From: Curvibacter sp.
GTDB taxonomy: Bacteria > Pseudomonadota > Gammaproteobacteria > Burkholderiales > Burkholderiaceae_C
DNA: 64,000 nucleotides
NCBI GenBank assembly: GCA_020621965.1
Contig: JAHRYV010000003.1
Location: 79,451 to 143,450 of the forward strand
Direction of reading: 5' to 3'
Shown: one piece after another, positions 45,360 through 54,638 of the stretch
How positions within the stretch are numbered: the stretch's first letter is position 1
Layout: the number at the start of each line of letters is the position of its first letter
Program-made: the position numbers and the translations under genes
The notes under the pieces: model-generated
What the model was told of the DNA's origin: nothing
The model's input: the letters and a program-made list of their open reading frames with translations, nothing else
Database searches by the model: none

Positions 45360-45544
45360 AGCACTTCCTCGTCTCGCGCAGTGTCCGGGCTGGGGCTGTG
45401 GCTGAGCACAGATCCGGACCTGGTCACCGCGTCTGGGTTGGTACGCCATCTGGACCGGGCTGGGCTCTGCTTGGGTTTGCCAGCCTGTCGTCCGATGTGC
45501 CGGGTTCGGCAGCGGATACGGGTAATCCCCGATTCAGGGTGAAA

Positions 45545-45715
45545 CGAATTGTAAGACCCGATATATAACCGGTCAATATTAAAATAATAAATCTTAATAA
45601 CTTAAGTGCATTAACACTACTCATCAGTGACTGCTAATGAGTAAAAAATCTATATAAATCAATGACTTGGTGTTTTGATGTAAAAAACGACCTGAGCTGT
45701 ACTGTATTTTGTAAC
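45545..45715. other. AT-rich island in a gene-free stretch
   Basis: About 170 bp rich in A and T (for example around 45578-45602 and 45644-45665) interrupts otherwise GC-rich DNA between the lytic transglycosylase start and the candidate RNA. It includes the dyad ACTCAT/ATGAGT (about 45616-45640). No open frame of note. It may hold the transglycosylase promoter, an upstream activating sequence, or a nucleoid-protein site. Confidence 0.6.
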
Positions 45716-45798
45716 AGTGCCGAAAACGCGGCTTGCGGGCGGCAACGGCAGGGATGGCCCGGGGCAATTGGGGTGCGCGGATTCATTGAAAAGGCGAT

Positions 45799-45826
45799 TT
45801 GCATCCTTGGCCCGCAGGGCTAGACT
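45799..45826 (+). promoter_or_regulatory. Predicted promoter of the candidate RNA
   Basis: TTGCAT (45799-45804) and TAGACT (45821-45826) are separated by 16 bp, placing a transcription start at about 45832. An additional TTGAAA lies at 45786. Visual prediction. Confidence 0.45.
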
Positions 45827-45830
45827 GAAC

Positions 45831-46051
45831 CAGCCTGTTGTTATTCAGGCAGTCATTGCTGGAAGTAGTCCGCACACACCTTCAGGGTGCAAGTGCTAAC
45901 GCGAAACTGGCAGTCATTGGGGGCAATCTCTTGCCTCCTTCGCAACGCGGGACCCGACTCTCCCCGTTGCGATACCCAGACGGCATGGACTTCTGGTCCG
46001 CCGTCAGGCCCGGCGGGTTGGCAATCTGCTACCCGACCGGGCTTTCTCTTT
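45831..46051 (+). ncRNA. Candidate structured small RNA or leader, unidentified
   Basis: About 220 nt downstream of the predicted promoter contain a run of hairpins: GCCTG/CAGGC (45833-45850), GGGGGCAA/TTGCCTCC with TCTC loop (45919-45938), CGCAACG/CGTTGCG (45941-45971), GACGGC/GCCGTC enclosing GGAC/GTCC (45979-46005), and a final terminator. An 11-bp direct repeat GGCAGTCATTG occurs at 45848 and 45909. It does not match the tmRNA, SRP RNA, RNase P or riboswitch signatures I can recall. It could be a free small RNA or an attenuator leader for the DUF349 gene 95 bp downstream. Confidence 0.5.
46008..46051 (+). terminator. Intrinsic terminator ending the candidate RNA
   Basis: GCCCGG-CGGGT (46008-46018) pairs with ACCCG-A-CCGGGC (46031-46042), an 11-bp stem with one bulged A and a 12-nt loop, followed by TTTCTCTTT. 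Confidence 0.75.
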
Positions 46052-46145
46052 GCGGCGGCTCATGACCTCGACCGCAAAATTCCGGCGGAACGGGGCAAAT
46101 GACGGCGACAATCAGCGTCTTAATTTGTAACCTCGAGTACGTGCC

Positions 46146-48725
46146 GTGCCTTCGTCTTCTTCCGCCCAACGCAACGATACCCAAGCCCTCGATGAACTGA
46201 CCGGTGGCGCCTTTTCCGCCGCCACGGCCGGCGAGCGTGCCGCCCGCGTGCGGGCCTGGCTGCAGGGCGAGCCGGCGCCGGAGCAGCTGCAACTGGTCTA
46301 TCGCGAGTTGAGCGTCAAGGACAAGGGCGCAGCCAAGCTGCTGCGCGAGAGGCTGGATGAGCTCAAGCGCCAGCGCGACCAGGAGGGCATGGCTGCCGAA
46401 TGGGCCCAGAAGGCCCAGGCCCTGCTCGAGGTTGCCAAACTGAATGTGGCGGACGCCATGGCGTGGCAGCGCGATGCCGCCAAGGCCGGTGCCCCGCTCA
46501 GCCGTGAGCCGCTGGCCGCGCTCAAGACCCGGCTGGCCGATCGCGTCAAGGCCGTCGAGGACCTGCAGCACCGTGCCCAGGTCCAGCGTGAGGCCGCCGT
46601 GCTGCTGGCGCAGCGCATCGAGGTGCTGTCGACCAAATCCTGGCTCGATGCACAGGCCGCCAGCGAAGCCCTGGCCACCGACGTGGCGGCCTGGCAGGCC
46701 GGCGCCGCTGTTCTGCCCGCGGATCCAAACTGGGCCAGCGTGGACCCGCGTTTTGCGCCGCAGCTGGAGGCCTCGCGCGCGCAGCTGGCGCTGGTCTGGG
46801 ATGCTTTCAGCGCCGCCCTCGCGCAGGCCCGCGCGGCCGCAACTGACCCGGCCGCCGCCTTGCCGCAAGTGCCGGTCTGGGCCGATGAGTTGCGCCAGGC
46901 ACGCGGTGTGCCGACCGAGGCCGTGGAGCCGGCCAAGCCCAAGATCGACCCCGAGCTCAGGGCCCGCGCCACGGCGGCGGTGCGCGAAGTGCTGGTGGTG
47001 CTGGAACAGGAAGTGGCGCAGGGCCACGGCAAGGCCAGTACCGGGGCGGCGAACGCCTTGCGCCAGGCGCTCAAGGAACACGGTCGTCACATAGATGGCC
47101 AACTCGACCGCCAGGCCCATGCCGCGCTGGCGGCGGCCGGTGAACTCGAGGGCTGGCAGCGCTGGCGCGCCGACCAGCTGCGTGAAGAGCTGGTGGCGAA
47201 AGCCGAGGCCTTGCTCAAGCGTCCGGAGGGTCAGGCCCTGGGCGGGCGCAAGATGCAGGAGTCGCTGCGCGAGTTGCGTGAGCAGTGGAAGCAGACCGAC
47301 CAGGGCGGGGTGCCCAACCACGCCCTGTGGAAGCGCTTCGATGAAGCCTGCAACCAGGCCTACAAGGTGGTCGAGGCCTGGCTGGACAAGGTCAAGGCCG
47401 AAGCGGCTGAGCACAGGGTCAAGCGGCTGGCCCTGATCGAGGAACTCAAGGCCTGGGCGGCGGCCCACACGGCGACGCCGGGCGCCGACTGGAAGGCCGT
47501 CAACCGCGATTTGCACCAGTTCTCCGAACGCTGGCGCGAGGCCGGCCACCTGAGCGAGAAGGCCTTTGCCGAGATGCAGCCGCAATGGAAGGCGGCGATG
47601 GCGGCCGCGAGCGCGCCGCTGGAGGCGGCGCAGAAGGAAAGCCTGCAACGGCGCCAAGCCATGATCGAGGAGGCAGCCGAACTCGGGGCCGCGCCCACGC
47701 TGCGCATCGATGCGGTCAAGGCCCTGCAGCAGCGCTGGCAGGCCGAGGCGCACACCGTGCCGCTGGAGCGGCGCCAGGAGCAGAAGCTGTGGGATGCCTT
47801 CCGTAAACCGATAGACGACGCTTTTGCCCGCAAGAGCGCGGTGCGCGAGCAGGCCGCGGCGGCCATGAGTGCCTACGATCGCGCTGTCCTGGACGCGGCC
47901 CAGGCGCTGGAGGCGGCGAATGCCGGTGGCGACGTGCAGGCCATCCGCGCGGCCATGGAGGCGCTCGACGCAGCCCGCCGGGGCGTGACCGCCCAGGCGG
48001 CAGCGGCCTCGGCCGGGCCCGCAGCGCAGGCGCCCGCTGAGCCGGCCGGGGAATCCGCACCGGCCAGCACCCCCGCACCCGTGCGCAAGCCGGTGGTGGC
48101 GGTGCGTGGTGACGACCGTCCCGGCATGAAGCGGGCCGAGCCCGCCGCCCCGGCAGGCCGCGGCCGGCCGGGCGAGCGCGGTGCCGGTGGCCGGCGTGAG
48201 GAACGTCGGCCCGAGCGCGAGAGTCGCGGCGAGGGCCGGCGCGAGCCGCGGGCGGAGCGCGAAGGGCCGCGCCTGGGGGATGCGGCTTTCCGCGCCCAGC
48301 GCGATGCCGTCGAGCATGCCCAGGCGGCGCTGAAGAAGCTGGCCATGCAGGCGCACGGCGAAGCCCTGACCCATCTGTTCACGGCCTGGGAACAGCGCGA
48401 TGCGACACACCTGCCGTCGGCGGCGGATCTGGGTGGTCGTGTCACGCCGGCCGTGCGCACCCTGTGGACGCAGGCCCTGTCGGCGGCCCCCGCGGCTGCG
48501 GCGACCGAAGCCCTGCTGCGGTTGGAGATCGCGGCCGAGGTGCCGACGCCGGCGTCCGACCTGGACGCCCGTCGGGCCCTGCAACTGCAGCTGCTGACGC
48601 GGCGCAACGAACCGGCGCCGGCGCAGACCTGGGGCCAGGACGTGGCGCGTTTGCTCGCTGCTGCCTACGATGTCAACCAGGCCCGTCGTCTGCAGCAGGC
48701 GCTCAAGGCCCTGCTCAAGCGCTGA
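46146..48725 (+). CDS. DUF349-repeat protein
   Basis: The 859-residue product is almost entirely alpha-helical and rich in Ala, Glu, Arg and Gln, with repeated blocks of the DUF349 type (LRELREQWKQTDQGGVPNHA, FSERWREAGHLSEKAF, VKALQQRWQAEAHTVPLERR). A low-complexity Arg/Glu/Gly linker (about residues 650-710) precedes a C-terminal helical domain. The start is GTG 46146 as no ATG lies nearby. Function is unknown; no catalytic motif is seen. It follows the candidate RNA. Confidence 0.82.
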   Translation: MPSSSSAQRNDTQALDELTGGAFSAATAGERAARVRAWLQGEPAPEQLQLVYRELSVKDKGAAKLLRERLDELKRQRDQEGMAAEWAQKAQALLEVAKLNVADAMAWQRDAAKAGAPLSREPLAALKTRLADRVKAVEDLQHRAQVQREAAVLLAQRIEVLSTKSWLDAQAASEALATDVAAWQAGAAVLPADPNWASVDPRFAPQLEASRAQLALVWDAFSAALAQARAAATDPAAALPQVPVWADELRQARGVPTEAVEPAKPKIDPELRARATAAVREVLVVLEQEVAQGHGKASTGAANALRQALKEHGRHIDGQLDRQAHAALAAAGELEGWQRWRADQLREELVAKAEALLKRPEGQALGGRKMQESLRELREQWKQTDQGGVPNHALWKRFDEACNQAYKVVEAWLDKVKAEAAEHRVKRLALIEELKAWAAAHTATPGADWKAVNRDLHQFSERWREAGHLSEKAFAEMQPQWKAAMAAASAPLEAAQKESLQRRQAMIEEAAELGAAPTLRIDAVKALQQRWQAEAHTVPLERRQEQKLWDAFRKPIDDAFARKSAVREQAAAAMSAYDRAVLDAAQALEAANAGGDVQAIRAAMEALDAARRGVTAQAAAASAGPAAQAPAEPAGESAPASTPAPVRKPVVAVRGDDRPGMKRAEPAAPAGRGRPGERGAGGRREERRPERESRGEGRREPRAEREGPRLGDAAFRAQRDAVEHAQAALKKLAMQAHGEALTHLFTAWEQRDATHLPSAADLGGRVTPAVRTLWTQALSAAPAAAATEALLRLEIAAEVPTPASDLDARRALQLQLLTRRNEPAPAQTWGQDVARLLAAAYDVNQARRLQQALKALLKR

Positions 48726-48743
48726 GGCGCGTGGCGGTCGGCC

Positions 48744-49550
48744 TCAGACGGCCGGGCGATAGTAGGCGTCGAACAGGGGCAGCAGGCTGGCGAACTCGCG
48801 GCCGAAGCGCTCGCGGTTGACGAAGTAGGCTTCGCTGGCCACGGCGTAGAACTCGTCGATGGCCTCGGCCCCATACGGGTCGAGCCAGGTCGGCGGGCTG
48901 CCGAAGCGCTCAGCCTTGATCACCTCTTCCCGGAACGTGTCATAGGCTGCCTGCAGCGTGGCCAGCCAGTGGGCCCGCGCCTGGCGCGCACTGCCGTGGC
49001 CCATGAAACCGGCCGGCAGCGGCGGACAGCCGTCCGCGCGGCCATCGCGCAGGTCGAGTTTGTGGACGAACTCGTGGATCACCACGTTGTAGCCGCTCTC
49101 GCTGGACGTGGCGGTGACGTCCTGCCAGCTCAACATGATGGGGCCGTCGGGCATGGCCTCGCCGGCCAGGGGCTCCGCGTACTGGTGCACCACGCCGTCG
49201 TCGTCGACGATCTCGCGCTGCGCCAGCACCTCGTCGGGATGCACCACGATGCCCACGAAGTCGTCGTAGCAGCGCAGCGGCCGCTCGCCGGGGCCGAAGT
49301 GCAGCACCGGCAAACAGGCCTGGGCGGCAATGGTCACGGCCATGGCGTCGGTGATGCGCAGGCCCTGCGCGCCGTGGAACTCCTTGTCCTCCAGGAACAG
49401 GGCGCTGAGTTCGCGCAGCCGGGCCAGCTCAGGGGGGCTCAGCGCCGCCAGCCAGGGGCAGGCGGCCAGCACCGGCGCCCAGAGGGCGTCCGGGATGGCC
49501 GTACGCGGCCGGCGGTCACGCCGTCGCAGGCGGTCGAGCCAGCGCCACAT
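48744..49550 (-). CDS. mtfA: MtfA-like zinc metallopeptidase
   Basis: The 268-residue product contains HEFVH (in VIHEFVHKLDLRDG) and a downstream Glu in EAIDEFYAVASEAYF, the arrangement of MtfA/anthrax-lethal-factor-like peptidases. MtfA in E. coli modulates glucose PTS control through Mlc. ATG 49550 is 2 bp after the lpxH stop, giving an lpxH-mtfA pair. Confidence 0.88.
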   Translation of the reverse strand: MWRWLDRLRRRDRRPRTAIPDALWAPVLAACPWLAALSPPELARLRELSALFLEDKEFHGAQGLRITDAMAVTIAAQACLPVLHFGPGERPLRCYDDFVGIVVHPDEVLAQREIVDDDGVVHQYAEPLAGEAMPDGPIMLSWQDVTATSSESGYNVVIHEFVHKLDLRDGRADGCPPLPAGFMGHGSARQARAHWLATLQAAYDTFREEVIKAERFGSPPTWLDPYGAEAIDEFYAVASEAYFVNRERFGREFASLLPLFDAYYRPAV

Positions 49551-49552
49551 GG

Positions 49553-50362
49553 TCAGGTGATGGCGCTGGCCGCCAGGCGCCGCAGCTGCACCGGCCCGGC
49601 GCCGTCCGGGCGCTGCAGCCGCAACACCTCGGCGCGTGGCGGCACGGCGGCGCCATCCCAGTCGCTGAGCACGCGGCGCTGCAGGTCGGCGCCGAGGCTG
49701 TGGTCGGCCGGCCTGTGGGTGTGGCCGTGGATCAGGGTGGTGGCGGCCGCGGCGTGCAGCCAGGCCCGGGTCAGCGGGGCATCGACATCGGCATAGGGCA
49801 GGCCGCTGCGCTTGCGCGCCTCGCTCTGCTCGCGCAGGCCGCGGGCGACGGCGCGGCGTTCGGCCAGGGGCTGGGCGAGAAAGGCCTGCTGCCAGGCGGC
49901 CGTACGCACCTGGGCACGGAACTGCAGGTACTCGCGGTCGTCCAGGCACAGGGCGTCGCCATGGCTGAGCAGCCAGCGTTGGCCGCCGAAGTCCAGCACG
50001 GTCGGGTCGTCCAGCAAGGTGAGGCCGGCGTCGCGGGCGCTGACCCTGCCGAAGAGGAAGTCGCGGTTGCCGTGCATGAAGTACACCGCACGTGCGGCCG
50101 TTGTCGCACGCAGGACCTGCAGACAGTGGTGCTCGAAGCGGGCTTCGGCATCATCGGCCTGCTGGCCGTCGTCGCCGACCCAGACCTCGAACAGGTCGCC
50201 CAGGATGAACACGGCATCGGCCCGGGTCCGCGCCAGATAGCGCTCCCAGGCGGCAACGGTTGCGGGCTCGCCGGGCTGCAGGTGCAGGTCGGAAATGAAA
50301 TCGACCACCCGCCAGTGCGCCGGAGCCTGCAGCTCGGCGAACCGGGGGGTGGTCGCGGTCAT
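49553..50362 (-). CDS. lpxH: UDP-2,3-diacylglucosamine diphosphatase LpxH
   Basis: The 269-residue calcineurin-like phosphoesterase has all metal-binding blocks: ISDLHLQ, GDLFEVWVGDD, HGNRDFLFG, LSHGDALCLDD and HGHTHRP. LpxH removes UMP from UDP-diacylglucosamine to make lipid X in lipid A synthesis at the inner membrane. It lies 11 bp downstream of a cyclophilin gene on the same strand. Confidence 0.94.
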   Translation of the reverse strand: MTATTPRFAELQAPAHWRVVDFISDLHLQPGEPATVAAWERYLARTRADAVFILGDLFEVWVGDDGQQADDAEARFEHHCLQVLRATTAARAVYFMHGNRDFLFGRVSARDAGLTLLDDPTVLDFGGQRWLLSHGDALCLDDREYLQFRAQVRTAAWQQAFLAQPLAERRAVARGLREQSEARKRSGLPYADVDAPLTRAWLHAAAATTLIHGHTHRPADHSLGADLQRRVLSDWDGAAVPPRAEVLRLQRPDGAGPVQLRRLAASAIT

Positions 50363-50373
50363 GAGGGAGGCGC

Positions 50374-50880
50374 TCAGAGGGCCACGGCCTTCTCGATCAC
50401 CACGTCGTCCTTGGGCACATCGCCATGGAAACCCTTCTGGCCGGTTTTCACGGCGGCGATCTTGTCCACCACGTCGGTGCCTTCGACGACCTTGCCGAAC
50501 ACGGCGTAGCCCCAGCCCTGGGCCGAGGGGGCGGTGTGGTTGAGGAAGCCGTTGTCGGCCACGTTGATGAAGAACTGCGCCGTGGCCGAGTGCGGGTCGT
50601 TGGTGCGTGCCATGGCGACGGTGTACTTGCCGTTCTTCAGGCCGTTGTTGGCCTCGTTGTTGATCGGCTTGTCGGTGGGCTTCTGGCTCATGCCGGGTTC
50701 GAAGCCGCCGCCCTGGATCATGAAGCCGGGGATGACGCGATGGAAGATGGTGTGGTCGTAGTGGCCCTTCTTCACGTAGGCGAGGAAGTTCTCGACCGAC
50801 TTCGGCGCCTTGGCGGCATCGAGTTCGAGCTTGATGACACCGAGACCGGCGATGTGGAGTTCGACTTGGGGATTGCTCAT
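50374..50880 (-). CDS. ppiB: Cytoplasmic cyclophilin-type peptidyl-prolyl isomerase
   Basis: The 168-residue product has no signal peptide and contains the cyclophilin core ([19 protein letters not shown] with catalytic Arg, [31 protein letters not shown]). It speeds cis-trans isomerisation of proline peptide bonds. It is a close paralogue of the next gene. Confidence 0.93.
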   Translation of the reverse strand: MSNPQVELHIAGLGVIKLELDAAKAPKSVENFLAYVKKGHYDHTIFHRVIPGFMIQGGGFEPGMSQKPTDKPINNEANNGLKNGKYTVAMARTNDPHSATAQFFINVADNGFLNHTAPSAQGWGYAVFGKVVEGTDVVDKIAAVKTGQKGFHGDVPKDDVVIEKAVAL

Positions 50881-50888
50881 GGTTGCTT

Positions 50889-51488
50889 TCAGGGCAGCAC
50901 GGTGGCCGCGTTGATGGTGATGGGAGAGAGCGGCACGTTCTGGTGCATGCCCTTGTTGCCGGTGGACACAGTCGCGATCTTGTCCACGACGTCCATGCCC
51001 TCGACGACCTTGCCGAACACGGCGTAGCCCCAGCCCTGCGGCGTGGGGGCGGTGTGGTTGAGGAAGGCGTTGTGGGCCACGTTGATGAAGAACTGCGCCT
51101 GCGCCGAGTGCGGATTCGGGGTGCGCGCCATGGCGATGGTGTATTTGTCGTTCTTCAGGCCGTTGCTGGCTTCGTTCTCGATCGGCTTCTCGGTGGCCTT
51201 CTGGGCCATGGCCGCATCGAAGCCGCCGCCCTGGATCATGAAGCCGGGGATGACGCGGTGGAAGATGGTGCCGTTGTATTGGCCCTTGCGCACGTAGGCC
51301 AGGAAATTCTCAACGGTCTTGGGCGCTTTGTCCGGCTGCAGCTCGACCACGATGTCGCCGGCACTGGTGGCCAGCTTGACGCGCGGCGCTACTGCGGCGC
51401 CCTGAGCCTGCACGGTGGCGGCGAACAGCAGGCCGGCGCCGGCCAGCAGGAGGCTGCGGCGCAGCCCGTAGTTGGAGGTGAGGTTCAT
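50889..51488 (-). CDS. Exported cyclophilin-type peptidyl-prolyl isomerase
   Basis: The 199-residue product has a signal peptide ([21 protein letters not shown]) and then the same cyclophilin core as its neighbour ([31 protein letters not shown]). It probably acts in the periplasm like PpiA. It lies 8 bp upstream of ppiB and overlaps the L,D-transpeptidase gene by ATGA. Confidence 0.92.
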   Translation of the reverse strand: MNLTSNYGLRRSLLLAGAGLLFAATVQAQGAAVAPRVKLATSAGDIVVELQPDKAPKTVENFLAYVRKGQYNGTIFHRVIPGFMIQGGGFDAAMAQKATEKPIENEASNGLKNDKYTIAMARTPNPHSAQAQFFINVAHNAFLNHTAPTPQGWGYAVFGKVVEGMDVVDKIATVSTGNKGMHQNVPLSPITINAATVLP

Positions 51489-52735
51489 CCGATGATTCCT
51501 TCAAAGAAAATTTTCCACTCGCTGCCCTGGCGGATCCAGTACTGGCGCTTGGTCGGGCCGCTGATCGCGCCGTCGGCCACTTCGCCGAAGGTCACGACCA
51601 TGGTGTCGTTGCCGTCGGTCCAGCGCAGATAGGACAGGTCCTTGAGCTGGATCGGCTTGCCGCGCACCTTGTCGACTTCGCTGCGCAGGGACGGCACCCA
51701 TTCGGCCAGGGTCTTGTCGAAGCTCTTGAAGTCGGGTGTGTAAAAGCGCAGCAGCTGGTCGACGTCGCCGCGCGACTTGGCGCTGCGCCAGGCCGCCAGG
51801 GTGTCTTCGAACGGCTTGCGCACGGCCTGCACGCTGTGCGGCGCCACCCAGTCCAGCCGCGGCGAGATCACCACGGGCGTGGTGCGGATCTCCACCGTGC
51901 GGCTGATGAATTCCAGGTCCGGGTTGGACAGCACCACGCAGCCGTCGGAGGACAGCGGGGCGCGCGCGAACTGGTTGGGCGGCGTGCCGTGCAGCCAGAT
52001 GCCGCGGCCGGTCTTGCCGCGTTTGCTGTCGAGCACATTGGGGTAGTTGATGGGCAAGGCGCCCGAGCCGTAGAAGTCGCTCAGCGATTTGCGGTCGAGG
52101 TTGCTGATGATGAAATACACACCCAGCGGCGTGCGGGCATCGCCTTCAACCATCTTTTCGATGCCCGACTTGCCGACCGAGATGTAGAAATCCGCCACCA
52201 GCCGGAGCTGCTGTGGGGTGTTCTCGAACAGGTACAGGCGCGAGCGCGAGGCGTCGACGGCGATGGCGTGGCGGTTGCGTGGCGACAGGGCGAGGAACTG
52301 CGAGGGGATGGTGCCCGCCGGGGGACGCTCGCGCAGGGCTTTCAGGCGCATCTGCGACTCGTGCCGCAATTCGGCCAGGGCGGTGGCGGCCGTGCCGCCG
52401 GCCAGTGTTGCCGGGATGTCGCCGAAATCGCGCACCGGCCGTGCCTGCGTGGTCAGCAGGTCGCCGTAGGCCAGGTGGGCGAGCTGGAAGTTCGGGTAGT
52501 CGCGGACCAGCACTTCGGCGCGCGCCAACGCCTCGCGGCTCTGGCCGGCGCCGATGAGCCGGTAGATCTCGATCAGGCGCGCCTCGGCGGCCCCGCTCAC
52601 CGCGGCCGGCGCCTTGCTGCCGGGCTGGGTGGCAGCAAGACCGGGCGGCAGGGGGTCGGCATGGGCAGCCACCGGCGCCAACAGCAGAGCGGCGGCCGTG
52701 AGCAGCAGTAGCAGCGCAGATTTCCCTTGGTTCAT
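51485..52735 (-). CDS. L,D-transpeptidase (YkuD) with C-terminal NTF2-like domain
   Basis: The 416-residue product has a signal peptide ([21 protein letters not shown]), a helical region, a YkuD catalytic domain with the His of WLHGTPPNQ and nucleophile Cys in [13 protein letters not shown], and a C-terminal SnoaL/NTF2-like domain ([20 protein letters not shown]). It should cross-link peptidoglycan or attach proteins in the periplasm. ATG 52735 gives the best signal peptide. The TPR protein gene upstream carries a similar C-terminal domain. Confidence 0.9.
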   Translation of the reverse strand: MNQGKSALLLLLTAAALLLAPVAAHADPLPPGLAATQPGSKAPAAVSGAAEARLIEIYRLIGAGQSREALARAEVLVRDYPNFQLAHLAYGDLLTTQARPVRDFGDIPATLAGGTAATALAELRHESQMRLKALRERPPAGTIPSQFLALSPRNRHAIAVDASRSRLYLFENTPQQLRLVADFYISVGKSGIEKMVEGDARTPLGVYFIISNLDRKSLSDFYGSGALPINYPNVLDSKRGKTGRGIWLHGTPPNQFARAPLSSDGCVVLSNPDLEFISRTVEIRTTPVVISPRLDWVAPHSVQAVRKPFEDTLAAWRSAKSRGDVDQLLRFYTPDFKSFDKTLAEWVPSLRSEVDKVRGKPIQLKDLSYLRWTDGNDTMVVTFGEVADGAISGPTKRQYWIRQGSEWKIFFEGIIG

Positions 52736-52786
52736 GTCGTTACCGGGTCGGCCCGCGGTGTGCACCGCAGGTCTTGCGAGGGGACC

Positions 52787-53986
52787 TCAGTGGCCCGAGG
52801 CTTCCTTGACGATTTGCCAGCGTTCTCCCGTCTTGACCAGCTCCAGCGTCTTGCGGCTCACTACCGCCAGCGTATCGGCCTTGTAGTCCTGCCGGAATTT
52901 TGCCACGGCCCGGTTGCCCTGGACGCGGATCTGCAGCTCCAGCAGGTTGACGGCAATACGTGTCTTGCCGGTGATGCGCAGGTGGCGGTCCTGCTCCCAG
53001 GCGCTGCGCGGCACGCGGCCCGGGGTCTCGAAGTCCTTGCCGTAGGCGGCGAGGTACTGCGCCATGTCCTTGTTCGCCCAGGCGCGGGCCCAGGCGCGCA
53101 CCGCCTGCTCCACCTCGCGGCCAGCGGTGTCGGGCGCCGGCGCGGAGACGGCTGCGGGCGCGGCTGCAGGTGCAGGTGCAGGTGCAGGCGCAGGCGCAGG
53201 CGCAGGCGCCAGGGGGGGCGTGACCTTGGCGGCCGGCGGCGGGCTTGGCGGCGTTGGTGTTGCCGCAGCAACGGCGACGACCGGCTGGATCGGCTGCGGC
53301 GTTGCCACTGGCGTGGCGGCGGGTGCCGCTGTGGTGATAACCGGGGCTGCTGGCGTGGTAACCGGGGCCGCCGGCGCAGGCTTGGCGGCAACCAGCACGG
53401 CGGGCGGCGGGTTGCGCGGTGGTGCCGGCAGATCGCGGATCAGGGCCAGCCTGGACTGCGGGGCCGGGGCGGCGCCCTCCAGCTGCAAGGCCTTGCTGTA
53501 GGCCTGGCTGGCCAGGCGGGCATAAACGTCGCTCAGGTTGTCGTGGGCGGTGGCGTAGCTGGGGTGGGTGCGCAGGGCCTTTTCCAGAACAAGGCGGGCC
53601 TTGTCGTACTGGCCCTGGCTCGCGTGGATGACCGCCATATTGTTGTAGGGCTCGGGCCACTCGGGGTGGTCCTCGCTCAGCTGGGTGAAGGTGGCCAGGG
53701 CCTCGGCCAGGCGGCCCGACTCGCGCTGGATCACTCCGCGGTAAAAGCGCATCTGCGGGTCGCGCGGATGCGCGGCAAGATGACGTTCGACCTGGGCCTG
53801 GGCTTCGACCAGCTTGCCGGTGCGCAGCAACTGGCTCACCTCGCTGTAGTCGTCGGCCCGGGCGACCGTGGTGGCGAAAAGGGCGGCCAGCATCAAGACC
53901 ACGCGGCGCAGATGGGCGCTCGCCCGGCCACGGTGGTGCGGCATGGGGTTCGCGGGGCGCGGGGGCTGGTGCGGGGTGCGGGGCAT
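52787..53986 (-). CDS. TPR-repeat periplasmic protein with Ala-Pro linker and NTF2-like domain
   Basis: The product of about 399 residues has an N-terminal signal (RRVVLMLAALFATTVARA), TPR-like helices (MRFYRGVIQRESGRLAEALA, PYNNMAVIHASQGQYDKAR), a long Ala/Pro/Val linker with an (AP)n stretch and a C-terminal NTF2-like domain (VRAWARAWANKDMAQYLAAY). ATG 53986 overlaps the stop of the paralogue upstream; ATG 53944 is an alternative. It lies in a run with the L,D-transpeptidase and may help it in cell-wall remodelling (inference). Confidence 0.8.
   Translation of the reverse strand: MPRTPHQPPRPANPMPHHRGRASAHLRRVVLMLAALFATTVARADDYSEVSQLLRTGKLVEAQAQVERHLAAHPRDPQMRFYRGVIQRESGRLAEALATFTQLSEDHPEWPEPYNNMAVIHASQGQYDKARLVLEKALRTHPSYATAHDNLSDVYARLASQAYSKALQLEGAAPAPQSRLALIRDLPAPPRNPPPAVLVAAKPAPAAPVTTPAAPVITTAAPAATPVATPQPIQPVVAVAAATPTPPSPPPAAKVTPPLAPAPAPAPAPAPAPAAAPAAVSAPAPDTAGREVEQAVRAWARAWANKDMAQYLAAYGKDFETPGRVPRSAWEQDRHLRITGKTRIAVNLLELQIRVQGNRAVAKFRQDYKADTLAVVSRKTLELVKTGERWQIVKEASGH
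53166..53207. repeat. Hexanucleotide tandem repeat inside the TPR gene
   Basis: Seven 6-bp units (three GCAGGT then four GCAGGC) encode part of an Ala-Pro linker on the minus strand. Such short in-frame repeats can vary in number by slippage without breaking the frame, changing linker length. Confidence 0.8.
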
Positions 53987-54528
53987 CACGGGCATTGCGC
54001 GCTGATGCCTGTCAGCTTGGTCTGCACGGTGGTGTTGGCGGCTTCGATCTTCAGCGCCCGGCAATAGGACTGGCCGGCCAGCCGGACATAGATATCACCC
54101 AGGTTCTCGTGCGCGGTGGCGTAGCCGGGGTTGGCACGGATGGCCTGCTCCAGCGCGGCGCGTGCCTTGTCGTAGTCGCCTTGGGCGGCGTGGATGACGG
54201 CCAGGCTGTTGTAGGGCTCGGGCAGTTCCGGGAAATCCTCGGTCAGGGCCGTGAAGGTGGCAAGCGCCTCGGCCTGCTGGCCGGATTCGCGCTGGATCAG
54301 GCCCTTGAAATAGCGCATCTGCGGATCGCGCGGCTTGGTCGCCAGGTGCTTGTCCACGCGGGCCAGGGCTTCTTCCAGGCGGCCGGTACGCAGCAGCTGG
54401 CTGACGTCGCTGTAGTTGTCGGCCTGGGCGGCCGCTGCCGTCAGGCTGGCTGCCAGCACCAGCAGACGGGCAAGGGCAAGTGTGTAAGCGCTACCGAGCT
54501 TCATGGGCCTGTACATGGGGTGGGGCAT
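53986..54528 (-). CDS. TPR-repeat periplasmic protein (paralogue)
   Basis: The 180-residue product has a signal peptide (LALARLLVLAASLTAAAAQA) and TPR helices nearly identical in phrasing to its neighbour (SQLLRTGRLEEALARVDKHL, FKGLIQRESGQQAEALATF, YNSLAVIHAAQGDYDKAR), but no linker or NTF2 domain. ATG 54528 follows AGGA by 7 nt; ATG 54504 would give a shorter signal. The pair looks like a tandem duplication with domain gain in one copy. It diverges from cysS. Confidence 0.8.
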   Translation of the reverse strand: MPHPMYRPMKLGSAYTLALARLLVLAASLTAAAAQADNYSDVSQLLRTGRLEEALARVDKHLATKPRDPQMRYFKGLIQRESGQQAEALATFTALTEDFPELPEPYNSLAVIHAAQGDYDKARAALEQAIRANPGYATAHENLGDIYVRLAGQSYCRALKIEAANTTVQTKLTGISAQCP

Positions 54529-54638
54529 ACCCGGTCCTGAGACGCTGGCCGGGGCTTTATACTGCGTGCGATTGTAGCCCCCGTCCAAGTTCCCAGCCGG
54601 CGCGCCAGCCTTTGCGCGCACCGGTTTCTGATTGATCC

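Noticed and set aside
45838..46065. A 75-residue frame in the gene-free stretch
   Set aside because: It runs through the hairpins and the terminator of the candidate RNA and has no ribosome-binding site.
46029..48584. An 851-residue open frame on the minus strand opposite the DUF349 gene
   Set aside because: It is a shadow of high-GC coding on the plus strand; the plus frame has coherent helical DUF349 repeats, while the minus frame gives low-complexity Arg/Leu/Gly text.
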